Positions 1 through 6,300 of a stretch of 10,451 nucleotides of DNA are shown one piece after another; the first letter of the stretch is position 1; each line of letters begins with the position of its first letter. The stretch covers positions 1 to 10,451 of the forward strand of contig JAULZZ010000121.1 in NCBI GenBank assembly GCA_032117095.1, read 5' to 3'. The notes beneath the pieces were generated by a model. That model was not told where the DNA came from. It was given only the letters and a program-made list of their open reading frames with translations, and made no database searches. Made by a program: the position numbers and the translations under genes. The DNA comes from REEB470 sp032117095 (GTDB lineage Bacteria; Bacillota; Bacilli; Paenibacillales; YIM-B00363).

Positions 1-345
1 GCCGTCCCCCGCTTCGAGCAACGGGCCCCAGACGATCTGCGCCGTCGTTGCAATGCGTGCGATGTCTGAGGCGATCGTAAGTGCAGGGACGAGCCCGAGC
101 GCATATTGAATTTCGTGCACGTGCGTGCTCCCTGCGGTCATAAACAGCGGGATTGCCAAAATACGCGTGACGCCTTGGCGTTCCAACCGCGCCACACCGT
201 CGGCGATCGTTTGCCCTTCGACGCTTTCTAAGTAGGCGATTGTAATGCACACAGGGCAACGCACAGAAGCGACAAGTTGCTCAATTTGGGCCACCCACTC
301 CGCATTGCGTGAGCCGTGGGCGATGACGAGCACTCCTGCACTCAT
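1..345 (-). CDS. sirB: Sirohydrochlorin ferrochelatase (CbiX/SirB family), 3' end outside the window
   Basis: The reading frame starts with ATG at 345 and stays open to the window edge, giving the first 115 residues of a protein usually about 250-270 long. The N-terminus reads MSAGVLVIAHGSR, the CbiX-type chelatase opening with catalytic His10. Glu43 (in YLESVEG) and the His75/His77 pair (in GSTHVHEI) sit where the SirB family keeps its metal-handling residues. By family knowledge it inserts Fe2+ into sirohydrochlorin in the cytoplasm, the last step of siroheme synthesis. The start overlaps the cysI stop in an ATGA arrangement, implying translational coupling. The context supports the iron-siroheme role, since the neighbouring sulfite reductase needs siroheme. 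A cobalt chelatase (CbiX of the B12 pathway) is the alternative; sequence alone does not separate them, and half the protein is not visible. Confidence 0.85.
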   Translation of the reverse strand, partial: MSAGVLVIAHGSRNAEWVAQIEQLVASVRCPVCITIAYLESVEGQTIADGVARLERQGVTRILAIPLFMTAGSTHVHEIQYALGLVPALTIASDIARIATTAQIVWGPLLEAGDG

Positions 346-2078
346 GCGTGAAACTGTCGTCCGTCGGTCACCGCTTTGACGACCCCCATCCGCACGACAA
401 AGTCGCCAAAATATTCGCCTTCTTGGCGTTGCGTCGCATACTGTTGGAACAAAGGACGCAACAATGCGAGCACGTCTGCCTCACTCACTTGTTCCCGATA
501 CAATGCGTTGAGTCGGCGTCCGGCGAAGTCACCCCCGAGATACAAGTTATATTTGCCAATGGCACGTCCTGTCAGGGCGATTTCTGCTAGAAACGGGCGG
601 GCACATCCGTTTGGACACCCTGTCATCCGAATGACAATCGGCGTTTGGGGGAGCCCCACTTCTGCGAGCAACTGTTCAATTTTTGTGAGAAATGTCGGCA
701 TGTACCGCTCCGACTCCGCCATCGCCAGCCCACACGTCGGCAACGCCACACAAGCAATCGCATGTTTGCGAATGGCAGATTGGCTGTCTCCGACGAGGAG
801 CCCATATTGATTGACGAGTTTCATGATGCGCGATTTGTGTTTTTTTTGTACATTGCCCACGATAATGTTTTGATTTGGCGTGAGCCGAAAATCTCCCGTG
901 TGTACTTTGGCAATCTCACGCAATCCCGTCATCCACAACGCTTCGCCTTCGTCACGTATGCGCCCATTTTCCATGAATATAGTCAAATGCCAATGTCCAT
1001 CGGTTCCTTCGATCCATCCATACCGATCCCCGTTGTGCGCAAATGTAACCGGTCTCTCTGACGCCAGTGACCATCCAAGGCGACGGTGCAACTCCGTAGT
1101 AAACCATGCGAGGCCACGACGGTCGATCGTATACTTCATGCGTGCATACTTGCGTTCGGCACGATTGCCGTAATCGCGTTGAATCGTAATCGTCTGTTCG
1201 GCGATGGCCAACACTTGATCGGGGGTACAAAAACCGATCGTTCGCGCCAGCTGAGGATACGTCTGGGCATCACTGTATGTCATGCCCATGCCCCCCCCTA
1301 CGACGACGTTGTATCCGATCAACTGTCCGTCTTCCTCGATGGCGATAAATCCTAAATCTTGAGAATAAATATCTACGTCGTTCGTCGGCGGGACACAAAA
1401 ACCAATCTTAAATTTGCGGGGCAAATAGTACGGACCATACAGGGGCTCTTCCTCTGCAGTAAACTCTTCTGCCGTGCTGCATTGGTCTATTTTTTCTCCG
1501 TCAAGAAAAATTTCATGGTACGCCTTGGAACGTGGATTTAAGGCATGGCTCAGCAACGCCGCATGGGCATAGATCGCTTCATGTACGGCAGAGGCATACG
1601 GGGTAGGCGAGCACATGACATTGCGATTGACATCCCCGCACGCAGCGATTGTCGTTAGCAATACGTCATGCATTTGTTGGAAGCTAGGCTTTAAGTGCCA
1701 TTTTAGGATGCCGTGTAGTTGTAACGTCTGGCGTGTCGTAATTCGAATCGTATGGTTGGCATAGGTGCGGGCGATTTCATCGATTTTGAGCCATTGTGTG
1801 GGCGAAATAATGCCTCCTGCAATGCGCATGCGCACCATAAACTGATACGCTGGTTCTAACCGTTGTTGCTCCCGCTCGTAACGCAAATCCCGATCGTCTT
1901 GCATGTAACTGCCGTGAAATTTCATCAAGCGGTTGTCTTGTGCACTGATCGCTCCCGTGATCTGATCAGCCAACCCTTCGGCGATCGTCCCACGCAAATA
2001 GCGACTCGTAATTTTCATCTGTTCTACGTCGCTCGGTTCGCCATCGGCATGGAGCATGAGCGGTTCGAGATTCGTCAT
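342..2078 (-). CDS. cysI: Assimilatory sulfite reductase [NADPH], hemoprotein beta subunit
   Basis: This is the siroheme/Fe4S4 subunit that carries out the six-electron reduction of sulfite to sulfide for cysteine synthesis. The 578 residues match the usual CysI length (about 570). The metal-binding cysteines are complete: Cys443 and Cys449 in ACVALPTCG, Cys488 and Cys492 in TGCPNGCARP, where the last cysteine is expected to bridge the cluster and siroheme. Residues around 111-122 (IRITTRQTLQLH) are the anion/siroheme-binding segment of the first ferredoxin-like half, and NRNVMCSPTPY near 151 belongs to the same family. The frame opens further upstream (GTG at 2123), but ATG at 2078 is chosen because AAAAGGAG lies 8 bases before it and the protein then starts like Bacillus CysI. 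It lies 114 bases downstream of cysJ and overlaps sirB by four bases. Nothing is missing or broken. Confidence 0.96.
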   Translation of the reverse strand: MTNLEPLMLHADGEPSDVEQMKITSRYLRGTIAEGLADQITGAISAQDNRLMKFHGSYMQDDRDLRYEREQQRLEPAYQFMVRMRIAGGIISPTQWLKIDEIARTYANHTIRITTRQTLQLHGILKWHLKPSFQQMHDVLLTTIAACGDVNRNVMCSPTPYASAVHEAIYAHAALLSHALNPRSKAYHEIFLDGEKIDQCSTAEEFTAEEEPLYGPYYLPRKFKIGFCVPPTNDVDIYSQDLGFIAIEEDGQLIGYNVVVGGGMGMTYSDAQTYPQLARTIGFCTPDQVLAIAEQTITIQRDYGNRAERKYARMKYTIDRRGLAWFTTELHRRLGWSLASERPVTFAHNGDRYGWIEGTDGHWHLTIFMENGRIRDEGEALWMTGLREIAKVHTGDFRLTPNQNIIVGNVQKKHKSRIMKLVNQYGLLVGDSQSAIRKHAIACVALPTCGLAMAESERYMPTFLTKIEQLLAEVGLPQTPIVIRMTGCPNGCARPFLAEIALTGRAIGKYNLYLGGDFAGRRLNALYREQVSEADVLALLRPLFQQYATQRQEGEYFGDFVVRMGVVKAVTDGRQFHA

Positions 2079-2086
2079 CGTATACA

Positions 2087-2094
2087 CTCCTTTT
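2087..2094 (-). promoter_or_regulatory. cysI ribosome binding site
   Basis: On the minus strand AAAAGGAG lies 8 bases before the ATG at 2078. It decides that start over the upstream in-frame GTG at 2123, which has no comparable site and would add a Cys-rich 15-residue extension unlike the family. Confidence 0.75.
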
Positions 2095-2192
2095 GGCGGT
2101 AGAAAGCAGCAACACCGTGACACTTCATTTGTACGCCGTTTGTGTGCAATAAAATCGCATAGGGGGATGTTGGTCGTCCATCAATCCATCTA

Positions 2193-4019
2193 TCAATACA
2201 CGTCACGTTGGTAACGTCTTTGTTGCGCCATCTCGTCTACATATGCTTGCGCTTGCGCAACAGACATGTTGCCTTGTTGGGAGACAATCGTCAACAACGC
2301 TTGGTGCACATCGTGCGCCATATGCGTGGCATCGCCACATACATAAAACACGGCCCCTTCTTGTAACCATGCATACAGCGTCTGGGCATGCTGTAACATG
2401 CGATGTTGCACGTACACTTTCTCGGCCGTGTCTCTGGAAAAAGCAACGTCGAGTTTGGTTAATACCCCTTCTTTGAGCCAACGTTGCCACTCGACTTGGT
2501 ATAAAAAGTCAGTAACAAAACGACGATCGCCAAAAAACAACCATGATTTCCCTGTTGCCCCGCGCTCGGCACGTTCTTCCATGAATGCACGAAACGGTGC
2601 CACCCCTGTCCCAGGACCGACCATAATGATCGGGGTGTCATCTGATTCGGGCAACGCAAAGTTGGAATTGGTGTGCACATACAGTGGGATCGTATCCCCC
2701 TCGCGGAGGCGTTCTGCACAATGTACAGAACATACGCCATGACGCATTCGCTCGCGCACCATGTAGCGCACGGCACGAATTGTCACGTGTACTTCATCTG
2801 GATTGGCGCGTTGGCTGCTCGCAATGGAATACAGTCGCGGAGGCAACTTGCGCAACGTCCCCACAAGCGCCGTAGGGTCGCACGTCCATGGTGCAAAATC
2901 TGTGATCACATCGAGCAAATCAATGCCTTGAATGTATGCTTTGAGGAGCGATTCATTGCCTGGTTGCAATAAATGGTGCAACTGTGGATGTTGCGAATAG
3001 GCGGCAAGCTGTGTCATGAGCGACTTGGAGACGACGGTCACTTCATAATGTTGCAGGAGGGCTTGTTCCAAAGAAACTTGTTGTGGCGACTTGGGCAAGG
3101 GAACGTACTCGTTGCCCGTCCAACCGAGCGTCGTAAGTAGCGCCTGCACGAGCTGCGGATCGTTTTGGGGAAACAGTCCGATACAGTCGCCTGGTGCATA
3201 CGTAAGTTGCGAATGTTCCAATGACAATACCAAATGACGCGTTTCCCGATCCGATCCGCGCCCGTTGAGATTCGTATTTTCGAGCACAGTGGCGGTGAAA
3301 GGAGCGGTGCGCGAATACGTGGTCGTCTCCTGGTGCGCTTCGCCATTGGGCGTATGCACGGCGAGCACTGACGTCGCAGGGGAAGGACCTATGAGCGCAG
3401 CGATTGCCTCGTCCATCCATGCGCTCGCCTGTTCCTCATAATCCACATCACAATCTACCCGTGGCAACAACCGTGTCGCTCCCAACGCCTCCAAACGTTG
3501 ATCAAAATCAATCCCCGTCTGACAAAATAACGCATAGGACGTATCCCCTAACGCCAATACACCAAAAGACAGCCCCTCCAAACGCGGTACTCGGGCGCTG
3601 TGTAAAAAGTCGTAAAATGATTTTCCGTTGTCGGGCGGTTCGCCTTCTCCATGCGTACTCGTAATAATGAATAAATGACGCACTTTCTTCAACTGATTTG
3701 GCTTAAAGTCGCGCATCGATGCCGTCGTCACCGTACAAGACTGCGCATGAAGTCGACGGGCAAAATCCTTTGCCACCCGCTCGCTATTGCCTGTCTGAGA
3801 TGCATAGAGCACGGTCACTTCGCGTGCGACCACGGGAGTAGGCGCTGGGGAAGTCTGGATGGATACGGCGGACTCCGTCCTGTGCAACGCCCAAGCCGTC
3901 AAAAAGCCACTCAACCAATGCGCTTGTGCCGTCTGCATCGTCGGGAGGAGTGTGTTTAGTAATGCGGTTTGTTCGGAGGAAAATGGACTATTCGTTGGAT
4001 CTATCTGTGCACTAGACAC
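2193..4019 (-). CDS. cysJ: Assimilatory sulfite reductase [NADPH], flavoprotein alpha subunit
   Basis: A cytochrome-P450-reductase-type diflavin protein that takes electrons from NADPH through FAD and FMN to CysI. Domains in order (608-residue form): N-terminal segment with NSPFSSEQ typical of Bacillus CysJ; flavodoxin/FMN domain about 68-210 (YASQTGN, STHGEGEPPDN near 125-135, LALGDTSY); connecting and FAD domain about 230-455 (RLYSIASS at 395-402, GVCS near 428); NADPH domain from GPGTGVAPFR at 468-477 through CGDATHMAHDV near 561; terminal RYQRDVY. The frame allows GTG at 4031, but the best SD (AGAGGAG, 4031-4037) would touch that codon, so GTG at 4019, 11 bases downstream of the SD, is preferred; a weaker AAAGG further upstream leaves 4031 possible. 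It is the first gene of the cysJ-cysI-sirB group. Confidence 0.96.
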   Translation of the reverse strand: MSSAQIDPTNSPFSSEQTALLNTLLPTMQTAQAHWLSGFLTAWALHRTESAVSIQTSPAPTPVVAREVTVLYASQTGNSERVAKDFARRLHAQSCTVTTASMRDFKPNQLKKVRHLFIITSTHGEGEPPDNGKSFYDFLHSARVPRLEGLSFGVLALGDTSYALFCQTGIDFDQRLEALGATRLLPRVDCDVDYEEQASAWMDEAIAALIGPSPATSVLAVHTPNGEAHQETTTYSRTAPFTATVLENTNLNGRGSDRETRHLVLSLEHSQLTYAPGDCIGLFPQNDPQLVQALLTTLGWTGNEYVPLPKSPQQVSLEQALLQHYEVTVVSKSLMTQLAAYSQHPQLHHLLQPGNESLLKAYIQGIDLLDVITDFAPWTCDPTALVGTLRKLPPRLYSIASSQRANPDEVHVTIRAVRYMVRERMRHGVCSVHCAERLREGDTIPLYVHTNSNFALPESDDTPIIMVGPGTGVAPFRAFMEERAERGATGKSWLFFGDRRFVTDFLYQVEWQRWLKEGVLTKLDVAFSRDTAEKVYVQHRMLQHAQTLYAWLQEGAVFYVCGDATHMAHDVHQALLTIVSQQGNMSVAQAQAYVDEMAQQRRYQRDVY

Positions 4020-4039
4020 GCCTTGACTCACTCCTCTAT

Positions 4040-4067
4040 TGTACCTTTAGGGCTGTACCGTTAGGGC
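4040..4067 (-). repeat. Tandem 14-base direct repeat just before the cysJ ribosome binding site
   Basis: Minus strand 4067-4054 reads GCCCTAACGGTACA and 4053-4040 reads GCCCTAAAGGTACA: two abutting units with 13 of 14 bases identical. The array ends three bases before the AGAGGAG site of cysJ. The upstream end also overlaps the 3' arm of the 4064-4162 inverted repeat, and a partial third copy (GGTGCCCTAA) runs into it. The position suits a doubled operator or an mRNA-binding site, but no known regulator site was recognised. Confidence 0.7.
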
Positions 4068-4162
4068 ACCTCTATAAACCGGTTTTCAAAAAATTTCCTC
4101 GCCGTAAACAAACGCTTTTTTCGCTGATGTTTATGCTTATGATGCCCTTTATAGCGGTGCCC
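4064..4162 (-). repeat. 15-base inverted repeat in the cysJ upstream region
   Basis: The arms are 4148-4162 (minus strand GGGCACCGCTATAAA) and 4064-4078 (minus strand TTTATAGAGGTGCCC), pairing at 14 of 15 positions across a 69-base interior. If transcribed from further upstream they would form a long stem ending about 45 bases before the cysJ start. The distal arm also contains the TATAAA of a candidate -10 box, so the two arms could instead be two operator half-sites, one on the promoter and one near the ribosome binding site. Confidence 0.6.
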
Positions 4163-4175
4163 TTTACACAGCCAA
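4148..4175 (-). promoter_or_regulatory. Candidate sigma-A promoter of cysJ-cysI-sirB
   Basis: On the minus strand TTGGCT (4175-4170), 16 bases, then TATAAA (4153-4148). Transcription would start near 4141 and give a leader of about 120 bases. The -10 lies inside one arm of the inverted repeat, which would allow repression there. The competing A/T-rich candidate near 4301-4311 has a poorer -35. Confidence 0.4.
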
Positions 4176-4379
4176 AATGATCTCGTACTGTCAGAAACGA
4201 CTACAAAAAATCAAATAAGCAGGGAGACGGGCGCACCCTCTTACTCTTGCACGAAAAAATGAATGCAGTCAGTGCCCCGTATCACGATGCATTGCTCATT
4301 ATTTTATCATATATTGCGCATGTTGGGTACTATTTGAGAAAAACGACTCTTTGCATACGAAACACATCTTGAAAACAGC

Positions 4380-4422
4380 GATACAGAGGGGGGCGTTTTG
4401 TGGGAAAGCAAAGGGCGGTTTA
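4380..4422 (-). repeat. Dispersed intergenic repeat, copy B
   Basis: The minus-strand sequence from 4422 to 4380 matches plus-strand 7911-7953 at 32 of 43 positions without a gap. Shared blocks include TTTGCTTT and CCCTCT with TATC at the end. After a 4-base shift the similarity seems to continue weakly (TTTTCA). The two copies lie in different spacers and in opposite orientation. Confidence 0.55.
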
Positions 4423-4460
4423 CCCCATCGGTTGTAACGGTTGGATTGTGCATTCATATC

Positions 4461-4600
4461 CAATGTCAACAGGGTAAGAACTTTCCTGAAAAATGTTGCA
4501 AATAAAAGAAAATTTGAAAAATCTTGACGTTTTCCAAAAAACAACCTATCCTCACAGCTTCATCCGTACCCGAGATCATCGGCTTAACCTGTTGACATTG
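4461..4600. repeat. 18-base inverted-repeat pair bounding a 140-base A/T-rich segment
   Basis: The left arm 4461-4478 is CAATGTCAACAGGGTAAG. The right arm 4583-4600 is CTTAACCTGTTGACATTG, its reverse complement at 17 of 18 positions. The interior of 104 bases is A/T-rich and has a small palindrome CCGAGATCATCGG at 4570-4582. No flanking target-site duplication was seen. The structure could be a tiny non-autonomous element, a paired operator or a long hairpin. Confidence 0.6.
4524..4552 (+). promoter_or_regulatory. Candidate plus-strand promoter inside the gltX-cysJ spacer
   Basis: TTGACG (4524-4529), 17 bases, then TATCCT (4547-4552). A transcript from about 4559 would run into the hairpin at 4621-4654 and make a product near 100 bases. 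The -35 and spacing are good; the -10 matches consensus at only four of six positions. Confidence 0.3.
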
Positions 4601-4615
4601 TTGTTGAAATCACAT

Positions 4616-4654
4616 AAAAAACCCTGCATCACGGAAGCGCCGTCGAAACAGGGT
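4616..4654 (-). terminator. Rho-independent terminator after gltX
   Basis: On the minus strand an ACCCTG/CAGGGT stem (4654-4649 with 4626-4621) encloses an inner ACGG/CCGT stem and is followed at once by a run of six T residues. It starts 84 bases after the gltX stop. On the plus strand the same hairpin is followed by GTTTTC, so it could also stop transcripts from the other side. Confidence 0.75.
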
Positions 4655-4737
4655 GTTTTCGTTGCCGTGGAGTTTCCCCATCTATTATTTTTAGTCACCT
4701 TGCGTATACCACGCACCCGCATATCCCTTGCATGCAA

Positions 4738-6282
4738 CTAGCAATTTTTCAGTGCATTGCTTATTTCTAAACGGTCGATCGTCTGTGCCAAACGACGCAT
4801 GCACCCCGTTTGTCCGATCAAGACAAGCGTTTGTGCCAAATCTCTTCCGTGGAGTACGCCTGTCAACGCCGCACGCACCGGCATGAACAACGTTTTTCCT
4901 TTGTATCCCGTCTGTTGTTGCACGCGTTTTAGCCCACGACTCACGCTGGGCGCATCCCAATCGTCCATTTCCCCAAAAACTTGGGCACACACCTGCAACA
5001 TGCCGAGCACATACGTTTCTTGGAGCAACGCCTCTGCATCTGCCTCATAGACCACTTCTTCACTAATATACAGTGCACTCCATGGCACGAGTTCGGCAAC
5101 ATACTGCATGGGCTCGAGATACAACCGAACGAGATCGTGCACCCACGCCCGCGTGCGCACCCGCACATCCTCTGCATATTCTCCACTTTTCGACGGCACC
5201 GCCTGTGCTACTATTTGCATGCGTCCGCCTTGGGACAACAACGGGATTGCCACATCCACGACATGTGCTTCATCTACTGTACGCAAATAATGGTTGTTCA
5301 TCCAGTGGAGCTTGGCCGTATCGAAAATCGCCCCACTTTTAGAAACGCGTGTCAAATCAAAGTGTGAGACGAGTGTCTCCAAATCGAACAATTCTTGCGC
5401 TGACCCCGACGACCATCCGAGCAACGCCATGAAATTGACCAATGTTTGCGGTAAAAATCCAAGGTCACGATACTGCTGGATAAACTGTATGATCGTCGCA
5501 TCACGTTTGCTCATTTTTTTGCGGTCTTCATTCAAAATAAGGGGGAGATGGGCAAACTGTGGCGGGGGTATGCCGAGTGCTTCGTACACCATGCATTGCC
5601 GTGGCGTATTCGATAAATGTTCTTCCCCCCGAATGACATGACTAATGTCCATCGCTACATCGTCGATGACGACGGCAAAATTGTACGTAGGGATGCCATC
5701 GGCACGGCAAATGACCCAATCTCCGATTTCATCTGATGTCCACGAAATGTGACCACGAATATCATCGACGATCGTATACGTACGTCCAGCAAGGACACGC
5801 CACCGGATGGAAGGTTTGCGCCCTTCAACGATGTATTGTTGTTGCTGTTGTGCTGTCAACGTACGACATTTCCCATTGTAGTGAGGCGTTTCTCCGCGCA
5901 TTTCTTGTTGCTCGCGTGCGTGCTTTGTCTCTTCTTCGGTACAGTAACACGGATACGCCCATCCCTCTGCCACCATACGGTCGACATGAGATTGATACAA
6001 AGCAAGGCGCTCAGTTTGCCGATACGGACCGTACGCTGCCGCAGGCGTATCCACACTTTCATCCCAAGTCAACCCGAGCCAACGCAACCCTTCGAGCTGA
6101 CTTACGATGCCGTCTTCCACATGGCGAGCACGGTCGGTGTCTTCGATCCGCACTATAAACTTTCCGCCGTGTTTGCGCGCAAATAAATAATTAAACAACG
6201 CAGTACGGGCACCGCCAATGTGCAAATGACCTGTCGGACTCGGTGCATACCGCACACGTACGGCTTGCTTTATTTTTTCCAT
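4738..6282 (-). CDS. gltX: Glutamyl-tRNA synthetase
   Basis: A class I aminoacyl-tRNA synthetase that charges tRNA with glutamate in the cytoplasm. The N-terminal Rossmann domain shows RYAPSPTGHLHIGGARTALF with the HIGH-type motif at 21-24, and the second signature KMSKR is at 256-260. A zinc site of the E. coli type looks complete (Cys112, Cys114, Tyr135, Cys139, with E. coli spacing). The C-terminal anticodon-binding region carries GYKGKTLFMPVRAALTG near 459. At 514 residues it is somewhat longer than Bacillus GltX (about 480). ATG at 6282 is preceded by AAGGAGG with an 8-base gap. The start lies 18 bases after the ispDF stop, so the two are probably co-transcribed. In Bacilli this enzyme is often non-discriminating (also charging tRNA-Gln); that cannot be read from the sequence here. 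Confidence 0.97.
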   Translation of the reverse strand: MEKIKQAVRVRYAPSPTGHLHIGGARTALFNYLFARKHGGKFIVRIEDTDRARHVEDGIVSQLEGLRWLGLTWDESVDTPAAAYGPYRQTERLALYQSHVDRMVAEGWAYPCYCTEEETKHAREQQEMRGETPHYNGKCRTLTAQQQQQYIVEGRKPSIRWRVLAGRTYTIVDDIRGHISWTSDEIGDWVICRADGIPTYNFAVVIDDVAMDISHVIRGEEHLSNTPRQCMVYEALGIPPPQFAHLPLILNEDRKKMSKRDATIIQFIQQYRDLGFLPQTLVNFMALLGWSSGSAQELFDLETLVSHFDLTRVSKSGAIFDTAKLHWMNNHYLRTVDEAHVVDVAIPLLSQGGRMQIVAQAVPSKSGEYAEDVRVRTRAWVHDLVRLYLEPMQYVAELVPWSALYISEEVVYEADAEALLQETYVLGMLQVCAQVFGEMDDWDAPSVSRGLKRVQQQTGYKGKTLFMPVRAALTGVLHGRDLAQTLVLIGQTGCMRRLAQTIDRLEISNALKNC

Positions 6283-6300
6283 CCGCCCTGCCTCCTTCCC

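Larger units (their letters stand above)
4020..4737. other. 718-base spacer between gltX and cysJ, no convincing gene
   Basis: This is the largest spacer. From gltX towards cysJ it holds a terminator, an outward-facing 18-base inverted-repeat pair with an A/T-rich interior, a copy of the dispersed repeat, an A/T-rich stretch near 4300-4312 (TATGATAAAAT on the minus strand, without a good -35), and the structured cysJ upstream region. An 81-codon minus-strand frame at 4299-4544 and an 82-codon plus-strand frame at 4493-4741 have no good ribosome binding site and no recognisable product. No S-box (SAM riboswitch) or T-box core motif was recognised. Confidence 0.7.

Noticed and set aside
4040..4320. 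Known riboswitch (S-box or T-box) before cysJ
   Set aside because: The conserved core sequences of these elements were not seen; the leader shows other repeats instead.
4299..4544. 81-codon minus-strand frame in the gltX-cysJ spacer as a small gene
   Set aside because: Poor start context and A/T-rich sequence crossing one arm of an inverted repeat; only the stretch shared with the dispersed repeat is of interest.
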